From NCBI GenBank assembly GCA_018697195.1, contig CM031858.1, forward strand, positions 92,146,964 to 92,210,963: a stretch of DNA of 64,000 nt, in the 5' to 3' direction. How positions within the stretch are numbered: the first letter of the stretch is position 1; each line of letters starts with the position of its first letter. Under the pieces are notes generated by a model, which had not been told where the DNA came from, searched no databases, and saw nothing but the letters and a program-made list of their open reading frames with translations. This document shows, one piece after another, positions 28,001 through 43,000 of this stretch. Source of the DNA: Certhia americana (lineage: Eukaryota > Chordata > Aves > Passeriformes > Certhiidae). The translations under genes were made by a program, and so were the position numbers.

Positions 28001-31000
28001 GGTTTCACAAAGAAACACAACAGAACCCAAACCATACTTACTGAAATTATGTAATATTTTTTAACATTTTTTCTGTAAATTTTCACTAGACACTAAAAGA
28101 GAAAATGCAGCACATATTCAGTGTACCAAGATTACATATTCAATAGTCCCTGAAAGAAAGCCCAATTTTTTTCCTAATAAAAAAACTCATCTGTGTTACC
28201 ATACATCTTACAAACAGCTAAAGTTCTGCAAATGTTTTATTTATCTTTGTTATTTCCTCTTTCTTCTGTACAACAAATTTTAATAGTTATTTTCATTTGT
28301 ACTTTAAAAATGGAAAGAGAGCAGATATATAAATCAGGTATGAAAACTGTGTAGTTGGCACTAGAACCATAATTAATTAGTCAGAAAAATATGAGAAAAA
28401 AAAAACCATTTTGCCTAATGAGCACATCTCAGCAGTAGGACTGGGTGCAGTTCCCAGATCTCACACCTGGGACCACTTCTTGGCCACATCATAATATTTT
28501 GGGATGAGAACTCTGTCATCTTCTGTTGTGCCATGGTTATTTCTAGGAAGAAATTCAGGCAGATGGGCAGAAAGCAGAGCAGGCTGGCTGCTTGGCAAGG
28601 GAAATGGGACCAGGAGATGAAAGTGGAAACACAGTCAGCGAAGACAGCCAAGGCACGATCCCACAGAACCTGAGCAGGAAGAGCAGGGCCCTCGGGGTGG
28701 TAATCAGGTTCAAATGATAGTCCAGGTCTTTAGGCAAGTCCACAATAATTACACAGGACCAGGGTCAAGCAGGGCAGGTGAGTCAATAAATCAGGGTCAG
28801 GGGCAGGTCTAGGGAAGGTAACCAGGATGAGACACAGTCCAGGGGGAACTGGTTCTGAGGTCAGCCTCAGGAGCGAGTCTAGTGTGCCTTGGGGCCCATG
28901 TCCAGCTCAGCAGAGTCTGTGGCCAGGTGCAGACACAGCTGTGGCAGAGCTGGAGCTGCAGTTAGGGGCCAAGCACTGAAGCCTCAACTTAAAAGCAGAT
29001 CTCATAGGATGGGGAGTCAGCCTTGCTGAGGCCTCCCGGCAGGACAGCATGGGAATCCTCTGTCAGAAAAAAGGAGGAGGGAAGCCCTCAAAGGTACTGT
29101 CGTATGTTGGAACTCAGAATGCAGAGAAGTATTTCTCTGCATGTTTTAAGGGATCCAAACCCTCTGACAAACACTATTTTTAATCTTCGTCCACAGAAAG
29201 GACTTCCTAGGCTCTGGGATGTAGCAGAACTTTCAAGAAAATAAATTAGAGTGTAGCATAATATGTAGTTTATCACAGGGTGAGAATTTTAGATTTCTAA
29301 ATTTTGTTATATGTTTTGTTAGTACGGTACATATATGAAGATGTATTGTCTCTTGATGAAGACAAGATGCAGGATCCTTGTTTTTAGGCTTCTTCCTCCT
29401 ATTTCATCTACTCCATGTTCTGCAGTGTTGGAGACACAAAATGATAAGTTAGAATCTGCCGCGGTGTACTATTATGTGAATGGAGATTTAGTTAGTTAGT
29501 GGAAGAAAAAGAGAAATAATGTACGTTCCTGATGATAATTGGGTGAATTATCTTTAAGAGAGCCTTGATTCTGTGTGCTCAAGGCTGTTTTGGTGCCTTT
29601 ATTTTATTTTCTTTACACTGGAATGGTGTAAAGCCTGGTGTGCAGAAACTGCTGATAAGAAAATAATAAACAACCTGAAGAACAAGAAAAACCAAGAGTC
29701 TAGTTTGCCTTCTTCTTAACAAAGACTTTAAAAGGCCTCCCCTATTGGGTAGAGACATGTGCGAGTGGGAGAATTCCCACAGTCCTAGAGCCATAACAGA
29801 TCACAGCAAGCCAAATCTTGTCTTTCTTTCCTTGTTGCTACAGTAGGAGTGTCCAATGAACCACAAATATCCTACAATTTAAATCTTCAAAAGGGATAAA
29901 ATAAGGTAAGGAGTAAGGCTGTGTAAGGCAGTGAATTTAGAAATACCTAGAACTGGTATCTCCAGTCACATCCAAGACACTGCTTTAAAACTGACGGTTA
30001 AATATCTCCCAAAGTGCTTTGTTGAGTTAAGCACTCAAAGAAAACTTTACATTTTGATCATTTTGATCTGGATTGAGAATTTGATTTTTTTTTCCCCATA
30101 ATGTATTAACTCTTATGGAATATCACTGACTCCAGCAATGAAATCACAGGAATGAATCTTTGACTGTAAGACTATGCTCCCACTTTATATTAATCTGAAA
30201 TTAGGCCTTTTTTCAGGTGTAATATATACAGTGATGCTGTGCCGTGTTTATTTTCTGATGCCTTTTAGATATAGCATTTTCAAACAATCACTAATGAAGC
30301 ATAATTGTATTGCAACACAGGTCACCTACTTTTCATCATATTCTTTAAAAAATTCTGCAGTATCAATTTGGAATTTTTGAACACCTCTCAGTAAATCTGT
30401 TTTCATGTCTGGCTGTACCTTCAGCAGCAAGTCCTCAACCTGGCGTGCCTATAGGCAGACAAAGAGAAAAAAAAAAGGCACAAAAGAACAAATGCAGGAA
30501 ACAAAAAAAAGAGTTAGGTAAATAGGTTTTGTTCTATCCTTTCAGCATTAAGAGAGCTGATAATAATGATTTGAGAAATAATGCAATTGAATACCTGTGT
30601 GTTGAGGTTCTTCCAGGCATAGGCCAATCCATCACCTCTTTCTGTGTTTTCATCTTGAAAGAGCAGATTGTATTTATGAAGCACAGAATAAGATTCTTCT
30701 ATATGTCCAACTGTTCTGTCAATTTTAATCTCATTCTCTCTGATCTCCTTCAGTGCTTCCATTGCTTCCCGTACATCATCAAGGTCATGGATAGGTCTGC
30801 TTAACCTCTTGCTAACATTTTCGATGAATGAATAAATTTCACCCACATCTGTGGCAGACTTTTTATTTAAAGCTAATCCAAATGCTCTTTGTCTTGAGCG
30901 GCATTCCTGAATTAAAGCTATTTTCAATGATTCTGTGGAAACTTCCACTGATTGCAGTGCACAATGGTTGGGCAATTCTCTGATTTGCATTTCTAATTGC

Positions 31001-34000
31001 TAAAAAAATACAAGTGTTCAGCATTCAATTTCACTAAAATTTATCTGAACAGTTCATTTTTATTAAAGATAAAATACTTACAGAAAAGTATCTGATTTGA
31101 GATTGGAATTCAGCCATTGTTGGTTTAGTAGCCATAAATTCCTTCACTTTTTCTTCTGGATCCTACTTAAAAGAAGTTTATTTTAATTACTATTTAGGAT
31201 TGGTATTATAATAACCTACAGGGCATCCAGCTGCCTGATATATTGAAGAAACACAAAATGTTCCCTCTTTAAAAGAACTCGAAATAAGCATTAGTTAATA
31301 TAAGCACAAATTATTTTAGTTGGACTGCCTTTCCTGATTCTTATTTTCTGTATAACACTCTTTAAAGAACTTGGTATCTGTAACTCTAAAACTGACACAT
31401 GTCAGGCTGTCCTTTATCTATCCAAATGTTACTACAAAATTCACAGGGTAGCTGCTAAAATTTTGAGGGCAAGATTTCCTTCCTAGTCTTCCTTCTGGCT
31501 GCACAAAAAGCAGACAGAATACCTGTTAGAGTTCACATGATCTAACAGGTATTTAAATGGGAGGAATTGCACTTGGCCATCTTCACTCTTCCTGAAACAG
31601 CATCTTTAAACTGCAGTTTCTAGGAGCAGATGGCCTCCTGGCCATTTGAAGAAAACAATTTGGCAGGGAAGAACTGACCTAAAGGGAGAGAGGTCATTTA
31701 TCTTGTTGAAGATGGTTTATAGGCAATAGAGCATTGAGCATCTTTCCTTCTCATAAGGTAGGCCAGTCTCTGCAGAGGTGTGAAATCAGTGTCACCAGCT
31801 CAACAAATGTGCAAGATTCTCAGTTGTTTGTTCAGCTACAAACAGATGATCTTCACCTGTCTCAGTGACATTCCCCTGCAGTGTGCACTGTGAGATCCCT
31901 GAGAATCTGTTTGCACCTTTCTGGCCAATACCAGCAACAGTTCCCAATGGTCCTACAGGGATTGTAAGGGTGAGGGAAACAGCACCGACTCCTGAGGAAT
32001 TTTAAGTTTCAGGAGCAGGTTAATTGACTATTTTAGAAGATTTTAGTAAAAAAGAAACATCATTCTACTGCATCATCCAATCTGTTTGTGTCTTGTCTGG
32101 GTGAAATGACATGCTACCAACAGGTACTTAGCAAACAGTATCTCAACCAAAATGAGCATTAAGCTTTGGAACCTCAGAAGCCATGAAGGAAGAGTCAGCT
32201 GTGGAAACAAGGTCACTTAAGGGCTGGTTTAAGAAGGGGAAGTAAAAAATAGTGAGCAGTTACAAAGATAAGATTACTCCTGTTTTGATTGCTTGTTTCT
32301 TGGCCTGACTAAAGCACCTTTGATGTGTAAGACCAGTAGTTGTCCATTCACAGAGATGAATTTTGCTAGTCAGTGTACACAAGGTTTTATTTCATGATGA
32401 ATCTCCTGACAAAACACTCCTCAGAGCTTTGCCATTTATGTGACTGGACCCACTTCCTAATGAAGATAATTCCATCAGCCCAGATTCACTTCAGCTTTCA
32501 AATCTTCATTGCTGAAAGAATTCCTAAATATAGGTCATCTCTCTTTTTGTGAAGAAATAAAGAAGTATCTTTCAGCAGTGGTTGCTTGAGAAGACCTAGT
32601 CAGTTTAATATTCAGGAAGAGCTTTGTCGCCTCCAATTTCTAAGAGATTCTGTTCAACTATTCTTTTTCATAACACATGTAGACAAGATGCTGTGAGAAA
32701 GATGTATAAATAAAAGCACAAGCTTGTTTATGCTCCAGAATTCTTTTGTGTTCTTCTGCTTTCTTTCTTAGATGCTTTAATTGGTAAAGATTTACAAGTT
32801 CTGGTCAACACAAGAGCAGACAGGAATTATGGATGTATAAATTCTACCATGAAATCAATGGTTTCTATGGAACACTGGCTCCTTATGCAACCAATAACCT
32901 TTTTTTTTTCAAATATATTTAGATTTTACAACACAGCAACATATTATATTAAGCATGTAGTTAACCTTTTTCCAGATGTCCGAAAATTCAGAAAAGGTCT
33001 TCAGAAGAGCCAGTGCTTCAGTTTTAAGAGACAAAATAATTGTATTTAGTTGGATCACCACTTTGTTTACATCCTTATGTTCGATGATCTGCTTGTCTAA
33101 AGGTTTCAGTGCCACCATCCTGGTGAGTTTGTGCTCATCACCTAACTCTAAAGCAACAGCTTGTTCAACCTGGTATAAATTAAACAAGAAAAAAAAAATA
33201 TGTCCACTAGTTAGTTTAGGATTTTTTTTTTAATTTTTAAATTACAGAATGTGCAATGAGGCTATGATAGTAAATACTTCTAAGAACAGACAGAAAGTGC
33301 AGGAAAACGTCCAGAGGGAGACTCCATGTTCTCAGCTTGGATTTTTAAAGAGCTATAGTTCTAGTGTTAAAGCTGATTTTATAAAAAAAATTTCATACAG
33401 AGGTCTGTATTAATCATCTCTGAATTACATCAGTCAAATATGCACCATATTTAAGTATTTATAAGTATTTTATATATTTATGTAATAAGTACAATTGTGC
33501 TGTTTTCTCCTCCTACATAACTGCTGAATTCTTACTACCTTCTTTAGTGTAGAATTACAATCTATACCCATTCTTGGCCATAGAAAGTCCTGGAGGCGTG
33601 GCTGCTTAGAAATAAGCTAACATTGTGCTTCACAAAAGAGAGTTCAGTCCAGTCTCTCCCATTTTTTTGTGGTGGTGGTGGTGGTTTTTTGGGTTTTAAA
33701 TCTTAATTATTATTATATATTTTCAGAATTAAATGTGGTTTTTTTCACTGAAATGAGCTGATCTGTCTTTCATATCATATCAACAAAACAAAATATTTTT
33801 ACGAAGACACTTTTCTGCACAGGCCTACATAGATTTATATTTTGTTCCCAGACCAGACAATTAAGGCCACAAGAGTACCAGTACTGTGCATTCTTCTCCT
33901 TCAACAAATTTCAGTTTCTGCCTAAACCTCAGACCATCCCAAGGTTTTAGTACTAATTTTGATGCCAGTTAAAATATTTATACTGCATTAACTGTAGTAT

Positions 34001-37000
34001 TATAGGTACCATATGAAGCCTTGCCATTTAACTTAGGAGTTTTTTCCTAGTTATAATAGAAGAAGAGTTATAATAATTTATATTCAGCTGGTAGTACTTA
34101 CAGATAATTTTGGTTCTACACTATCATCACCATACTTGAATAGTATATTTAAAATATTTTTTAAAGCAACTTTTGATTTCATATTAGAAACTACCAAACA
34201 AAAGATTTATGAATTATTACTCTTATGTTTCATTATTTGGCATAGAGATTAAAAAGTAAAGATCTTCTTTACAAAAAGATCCATCAGGTAACAAGTCAAA
34301 GAATTAGTAGAGAATATAATCTTAAGAAATGTTAACCAAAATAGCAAATTTTTAAAAATAATCAAAAGTAAAATACTCACCTGCTGCTGTTTATTATGTA
34401 AGTAAGCAAATTTCCACAGGGGAATATCTTTGGCTACTGATAGTATGATATTTACTGCTTTGTTTACAGCACTCTGCAAAAAGCAAAACATCCACGTTAA
34501 ACTCACAGAGATATTATGTGTGTGAGGGATGATCATCTGAACAATACCAAAGTTGAAAAATTGTACCTCTGTCTTTAAAGGATATTCTAATAAGCATGAC
34601 ATAGGATCACCCAAAACCACATTTTGTAAGGGGAAAGAGTACTTCATAAAGTTTTATCACAGTCTTTCCAAGTTTATGTGGTTTTCAAACAAGAATATGA
34701 GACCTTTAAGAACAGTAATCATGACTCACTGAGGATTATAATTTATTTAAATTACTATTTCCCTTTAAGCTGGTTATAAAAATTGTTATGAGTTATTAAT
34801 AATGGTTTTCATGTTCACACCTGAATGCTTGAGTACATTTGCCTGAATTTGTGATGGTATATAATAATCTATACAGGCAGCTACATTAATTATCAGATGA
34901 CTTCTTTGTATGGTATTTTAAAATCACATTTTGTGCCCTAATTTCTCACTGACAACACCATGAAGCCTGCACATGAAACTTGAGAAATAACTCAGCTACT
35001 GGTTTTGACAGTCACCATGCTAAATGAAAAGTCCAGAAATCAACACCATAAACATCTAATACTCTAAATAATTTCAGACATAGGATATTGCAAATATGTG
35101 TGTAAATATTGCTGAACTAGTGTAAGTTTAAAGAGTGTTCAGATTTTTTCACAGTTTAGGGCTTCAGGCTGGTAATATTTTTCTTTACGTTTCACTACTG
35201 CTGAATGATGATTTATGAATGATACTTTAAACCGATTTTAAATTCTGAAAGAGTTTAAAGAGACTAGGAAGTCAATCAGGCTGTACTGATGGCATTCATT
35301 GTAACTTTTTCACTCATTTAGAAAGGTTTGCCTCAAAGCAGAAGTTTGTGAATTACTGAGCTACTGAGCTTTGAGAAAGATGGTTCTTTCTAACAGCCTG
35401 TAACAGACCTGATCCATGGTTTCATATCCTTAGCACCTACTGTCATCACAGACTCAAGCAACTTTTTACCTTTACTTCTCCTTCCTTTTAGTTTTTATAC
35501 CAGATTAAATTTGCACATGTTGCTTCAAAACAATACATTTATTAGCATTTTATCATAAATTACTGAGATGTGCAATTATTTTGTTACCTGAATATCTTCA
35601 AGACTTGGTCTCAAGACAATATTTGGAATAGCCAGCTGAATTTCAGCTCTGAACAAAGGAACCCTGTGTGCATCTACGAGTTTAGTTGTCTGATACCTGG
35701 AGTCAATAACATGCAGTCGACGTCTTAAGGATTCTAAAGAAATCTTCGTGCCTAAAAAAAAGGTAGTATTTAAGTGAATTTCATTTTTACCATAATAAGC
35801 TTGTGAGAGAAAAAATCTAAAAGTTTTATTTTAAAAATTAAACATATCTGGAAAAAACAGACTCACATCTGATCAAAGAGTCAGTATTCTTCTGACAAAG
35901 CTGTCCCATCAGGTTATAGAAGCTACAGGACAGGCATTCTTGGCAGCGTGTTTTCTGTTTCATGTCAAGATGTGTACAGGAGAAGGAATCCTGAACAGTG
36001 AAAGGGAAATTCTTGGGTAAATAATCAGATTATCCAGCATACAAATGAAATATCAATTATCTGACTAGGTTGTAAAAGGCTACATTGTAATTTTTACATT
36101 GTAGAGGTCTTACCTCCTGAGCTCTTCCAGCATCTGCTTTCAGACTGTGCTTAACAACATCTATAAGTTCATACACAGAGCATTCCACTTGTTGGCTCTG
36201 CCTACAAAAACAACCTTACAGTCACTCATGGGGAATCAAACATAAGGAGTACCCTTTGTTATTTCCCAGGCATACATCTCCAGTCCCACTGCACTTGTGT
36301 GCAGGGAAATGTCTTTTTGATGTTTTTCTGTTTGTTCCTATTCCTTGGGCATGCAGAGATTTTAAAACACACTGACTAACAAGAAACCCATTTGTCAGAT
36401 ACCATTATATCTTATTAAACTGGACTTTATAGTAATTTTGTTTAAAAAAGGCTTTTTCCAGCTACAGCTAGTAAAACAGGTTTATTATTATAAGGCAGTA
36501 AAATAATCTGTAAAATCAGAATGATTAAAATAAAAACAAAAGAAATATTAATAAACAACTAATTAACATGTGGATAGTCCTATCCATTGTTTTCTTCCTA
36601 TTTATTATAAGTATTATAAGTCCTAAGTAAAAATGAAAGAAATTTTAAATAAATGCTAAATGTCAAATACTATGCTTTCTCAACTGTTGTGTTCAAGATG
36701 CTTTGGATTTTCTCCCCTGCATCCTAAGACTATCACTTTGCTCTAGACTTGTACTCCATTACGATAACATTTTAAAAGTAAAGGCTCTATGCATACAAAA
36801 GCAATAAGCAAATAAACCCTCCCAAAAACAGCCTTCAAGTCTGTGCAATTAAGAAACCTACTGAGACAGTTTGGAAGCAGTAGAGAGAGAAAGCTTTTCT
36901 ATTTGTTCCAAGAAAGAAGTCACATCTATAGGTTCATCTTCTGGCAAAACTATCAGAGCAGTGTTTGACATGTCCTTCAGAATTCTTTCAATTCTGCATT

Positions 37001-40000
37001 CCAGGGTATCAGATGCTGCTTTGACTACATGGTCCAACTCCCTCAGGGTACTGTAAACATTCTGAATAACTAAACAAGGATAACAAAATGAAAACAAATC
37101 AAATACAGAGCTCTTAAGTCTCATCTCCCCTTCCTCCCACCCACCCCTGCCTCCCCCCAGCTTTTATAATAAAATAAAGATTTAATGGCAATGAAATATA
37201 AAATGACAGCCTGAAACATGATGGCCTTTCCAATCTTTAGATTAAACATTTTATAATGAAGAGAACAATATTCTTCAAAGTATTTCTTCTTTTTGGTAAT
37301 AACATTGTAATGAAAAGGATCAAAAAATGAAAAAAAAAAAAAACCAAAACAGAAAGGATACAAGTGCCCAAAAATTATTTTGGTCCAGGAGGACATATAT
37401 ATACAGCAAAATGCAGTATTTTACCATTGAAATTAACCTATAAACTAAATGGCTAAAATCTCCCCAGCCAAGACTACACACTTGTTAAACCATTAGATTT
37501 CTTCTTTCCAATGTATGACCTAATTTACTTTGGAAATACAGATGCACTTAGTTTTAACAAATGTGTTTATTAAACCAAGGGTAAAGTCTACTGTTTCTGC
37601 TATTTCTGAATAGACTGGAAAAATTCTTTCCCTTCCATTGCAAAATAGAAAGAAATACAGCACCTGATGTCCTTTGTCACTATTATTATCATAAAATTTT
37701 ATACATATAAATATACATATATATGTATATTTCTACTGTATGTTGAAAGAAATCACTACAATATCTAAGGCACAGCAGTGTGACAGGGCTGTGCAAATGC
37801 TGATGTTTTTAAGTGGGAAATGTCATTTATTGCTACTAGGAAGTTAATGATGGAACATGTCTTTTTCTGAAAAGACAAAATAGAAAAGCAATCCAACAAA
37901 TTCCTTAGATTTCTTTTTTTTTTAATATATGATTTTGGTAGTCCTAAATCTATTTTTCTGGTGTGTCTCCTGAGTTTTAGTCTAGGAGGCAACTATGGAC
38001 CCCCATATATCTAGATGGAGCTCCCTTGGATGGAAAAAAGACACGTAAGACATTAGGCTTGAGTACAGCACATTGCTGGCAGGTAAGAGCTAGTTTGTGT
38101 AAATTTGTAGGTGTCCAACAAACATTCTGGGCATGTCAGACATTGACCATCTTCAAAAAGACCCAGTGCACACACTCAAGAAAAGAATTCTCTTCTTGGT
38201 GTAAGTGCATTTTAGCTGCAGCAGCAGGAAACAGCCCAGATACCTGTATTACATCTAAATGGTTGAAAAGGGACATGAAAATAGTGATACAAAGAACCAT
38301 TACAACCTGAATTATACCTATTCAGATACTTAACACAGTACAGAGAGTACCTAAATGAATAAATAAATAAATACTATTGTAAAGACCTTCCTTATCATGT
38401 GTTACTAAAAAAATGCAAATTAAACACAAAAATTCATTTTAGAGCTATAAAACAAATATAAAAAAAAGAACACTTGCCATTTGATTCTTTTGCTTTGGTG
38501 AGGCAAAGGTCAAGTAAAGCTGAAAGGTGACCTTGAGGCACAGCCCTGCCTTAAGCACCGGTCAGAACCCCATGCACCAGTGCCACATGGCAGAGTTATA
38601 AATAAACAGCTACACAAACCTGTGCCACATTTCACTTTCAGATTTAGATCGTACCATCTCCTGTTTATATTGCTGCTCTTCCTTTTGAAGACGAAAAGGG
38701 AAAGCCTAACATCAATCACTCAACTGAAAAACTAATTTACAAACATGAGTTATTGTTTTCTCATGAAACTGCAACATAAAAGTCTTGGTGATGGTTTTAT
38801 ATATGCCCATTTCAATGACATTTTACAACAGTTAATCAATTTTATGCTGTATTTGATAGGGTTAAGGTTGTGTCTTACTGGTTGTGTGAAAAATCTCAAT
38901 GCCTAATAAAAAACATTTTCCTGGAAAAAAAATTAGGATTTGGACAGAAATCTCCAACCTTGACTTCAGACATGTCAGTTTTAGGATGTTCAGCATAAGC
39001 TATGAATATTTTTTTATATATAGAAAAGATATTATTAAAACATCCATAGTCATTCTCTTTTCTCACATTCTTGTAGCTGTTGGGCTGAAATTATCCACCT
39101 AAAGTAAAGAAGTCAATCCACAAACACATTTTTCACAGAGAAGCAGGCACCTAACAGTATGAACAGGTCACCACTTCTTCTATTACCTACATTTATTGAT
39201 GTTCAAAGAAGTCCACGACAGCTGCATCAGGCCTGGGGTAAGGGCATCCTCAATTTTTCCTATCAACGGCTTCACCAGAGGTTTCAGCACAACAGGGATC
39301 CTATTCACATGTTCCTTGTAACTGGTCAACAGGTTCTGGAGCCTGAAAGACATGACCATGCTTGTAATGTGCTTAATTCAGATATCTGAAGCACACAGAA
39401 TTTTGGACACATTTTCTATTAATAAGATTTGCAAGTTCTGATCCCATCTTAAAAATAAGAACCCTTCCCAGCTCTTCCTAGCTCCAACCAGGCCTCTTTG
39501 GCCTTACCAACAGCAGAACCAGACTGAAGAAAAAAGTATCTCCTGCAAAGTGTCTGTGATCAATTGATGGATTTTTTTTCTCCCAAGAAAAATTATTTAC
39601 AATTAAAAAAAAAAAAAATAGAAACAGAAAATTGAAAAGATGGTATTTTTGTTTCCATCTTCCCATCTCACAAGATGTGGTGTGAAATTGCTCTGCTTAT
39701 AAGAAAAGCTACATACAAACCACTTAGAACCTCGAATCCCAAAGTTAAAGAGTCCAAGTTCTGAAACAAGGCTTACCAATAAAGTTCCATGAAAATGGAG
39801 CGACACAAAGAAACTGCATAAACAAGAATTAGAAGCAAATACAATTCAAAGGTCAGATACATTATGGGTTGCTTACAAGAACAGCAATAGCTGTGCTCTG
39901 CACCAGATTAAAATCATGACTTTAGACATTGTTGTTACAAGCCATATACTGAGATAACCCATTCACAATATAAACAGAACTGGTTTTAAAATGTTATTAA

Positions 40001-43000
40001 TCAAAAATCTACACCCTCTAAATATTTCTTCTTTGCTTGGGGAGTCAGTGTGAAGGTATTTTTAGAGTAGAAGGCAAGTTTGGCATTCTTTCTTTAATAC
40101 AAATATTTTTTTCACTTTTTTCCTGTTGGATCGCAAAATTTGAGGATTTTTGGAGGTCTGTAGCATGCAGAGTTTGTCTTGCACATTAAAAATTTATGGT
40201 TAGCTGTTCTTAAACACACCACATAAAATCAATGGAAAATGTTGCATTGTTAGACTGAAACACTGAAAATTTCAACAGAAAAAGAGAGGATGGGTTGAAG
40301 CATTTATGAAACTTTAAATTTCATCCCTCTTTGTCCAATTCTAATTAAGAACACTCCTCACAAAGCATTGCTTTTTAAAGACTGAACATCCCCATTTAGA
40401 GGGTTCTTGAATTAAGAACCAGCATCCCTAAGAATGAAAGAACTCGGAGAAGAGATTTGGACCGCTACAAGAAACAGAAAGAAATTATTTTAAATAAATA
40501 AAAGTAAATTTAAATATTCAAAATGAGAAACCAAGTTATAATTTAGGCAATCTATTCCCTTTACACGTGTTTGGGTTGTGCAGTAATTTTTGGTTGTGCA
40601 GAAATGGTGAATTCTAGCTTATTTTTCTAACAGGAAAAAGTATCTACTGATGCTAAGTATAATATTTTGGAGTGTAATTGCTATATTAGAGTGCACAGAT
40701 GCACTCTAACAATAATAATAGCAGTACCTAGGAGATCCACTTATAGAGCAGCTGTTGAAGTAACAAAACAAAAACATGTAGGCGTTTCCAAGAAATGAGT
40801 TATGTGTGCAAATAGGAACAACTGCATGTTAATATGGAAATACAGGGGAAAGCAATTAAAATTCAATTAAACTCCATCAAAAAGAAAAATTATAATAAAT
40901 CAAAAGCAATATATGCAACAGACTCAAAGGTAGGGATTCCCATTTGTAGATGATAAACAAATCCAAAAAGTGTTCACTCACTCCCTTTGATGTCTTTTAA
41001 TCTGTTCTTCATCTGCACACAAGGCAAGGACAATATCTGGAACTTCAAAATGCATTTTTCTCAGGTATTTTGCCTCATAAAGTACTTCCAGGACCATTGG
41101 GTCTAAGTTTACAAATAATTCCTTCATGTAGCAGTGAAAAAAAGAAATAGAAAATAAGACACTAGTTTGGTACTTACATGTAGTGTGAGATAACTGGATC
41201 CTATTAAGAAACATGATGACTCGAGAGGATTTTTTAAATATTTACCCATGTTCTTTTTCAATCTCCTCTAGAAATATTTGGGTTTCCCAAAGTATTAATC
41301 AACCAATATCTTAACACTGATTTCAATTTCTTGTGACTCCTTCACTGTGCCCTAACCACTTGGCTCCCGTGACTTCCCAAGTTTAATTCTAGTTCTGCAG
41401 CTACATTCTCTGGAAGTTAGTTTGCCTTTTCATCTCAGCTTCTCCATCAGTAACTAAGGAGAAATTAATTAAGAAATTAAGGTGAAGGTTAATCTCTACA
41501 CTTTTGGGGTGCACTAAATGTTTTTAAGATGCTACATAAATTTGAAAACTATATTCTAGCTGTCCATTATGGAATCATTAGTAGAAAAAATGCCACATTT
41601 TAACTATAATTTCTCTGCGCTTCAGCAGAAAAAAAATCTGTGAAGTAAGAATATTAAAATTTTCTGCCCCAGCAATCAATTTGGAAAGTAAATTAATGAA
41701 TTATTGCAATATATTCATTAAATTCATATATCAACACAGTGATATTGATCACCGCAGAAAAGACCATGACCTAATAAAAAATTCCTTCCTTGACTAAAAT
41801 TTTGGTAAACACAGAAAATAAACAAGGAAACAATACCTAAAGAATGTAGATAAGTCAGAAGTAGATATCTATTTGCTGATACTGCCTCTTTTATACTCTG
41901 AATAAGACAGAAGCCTTATGAAGAAGGAACATTATAAGAAGTATCATAAATATGCACAAAAAGAAAAAAATATTTCAACACAAGTAGCTCATTTTTTAAC
42001 CCTATTTAGGTTAAGGTTACTTCAAATGCTTTCTTGTCTAGCCATGACATGATTAAAGTAGCAAGGATAATACTAAATCATGTAACAGCAATCCAAAGAA
42101 TAGATCATACTTACCTTGGTTTCCGGGTGCCTGACGAGTAAGGAAGTACACAGAGCATTCCTAGCCTGGTCAGCAAACCTACACCAGGCCCTATGAAAAA
42201 TAAGCTCAAATTCCAAAAGAACTGCAGCCATTCTATTGTAGTTCTTTATAATGTTTTTCATTTCCATTGTCTGCAATTTAGGGAAAAAAAAAAAAAAAAA
42301 AAAAAAGAAAAAGAGCCACTTAAACAATTCAATGAGTTTAACATAGTAGAAAGGCACTCCACTAGGCTTTTCCTCTCCACCAGAGGGAAACGAAAGAAAT
42401 AGAAATCTCTAAATAATGCTGTTTTAGAGACAAGATAAGACACAGAAACATAGCAATATATTTAGAAATTTAATTATTGAGTAGTATTCAACTGCTCTAA
42501 GCAACGTAACTCTTTTTCTGATTTTCCTCTCAGTCTTGTTCATAGAACAAAATCATATTATGACATATACAAGGCACCAATGGCCCAGGGAGAAGGGTAT
42601 TCAAATGATCCTACTGTTGGATGAGCTTGGATACAAGCTGCTAGAATAGTGAGTGTAGAAGTATACAAATAAATTGTTTGTCTGTTAATAACATCCTTGA
42701 AAACTTAGGATAAATCCTCCTCTGCTAATTTCCTACCTTCAAAAGTGTGGTTTTCTTTCTAAGGAACATCATTGGATGGTCAATTTTTCTGAACAATTGT
42801 TGAGCCCACATAATTTTCCCTGTTACCTAAAACACAGAAGATACGAGGTTATATTTCATTAACTTAAAAACAGTCAAGAAATAAAGTAATATCTCTCTCA
42901 TTCACTTCATTCTTACTGGTGGTATATTACGTGGTATAGGTGGATTTTCCTTTTCCTTCTGATAGAGTTTTTGAATAAACTCTAAGTCTTGGCTGTACTG

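Larger units (their letters stand above)
37070..40981 (-). other. Introns around exon 20
   Basis: 37070-39190 carries the AT and AAAT simple repeats; 39343-40981 has a short A-run at about 39604. No gene or transposon recognised. Confidence 0.8.

Noticed and set aside
34102..34190. This segment as a constitutive dynein exon
   Set aside because: The phase after exon 25 leads to a stop within four codons; 89 bp would also shift the frame of exon 26.
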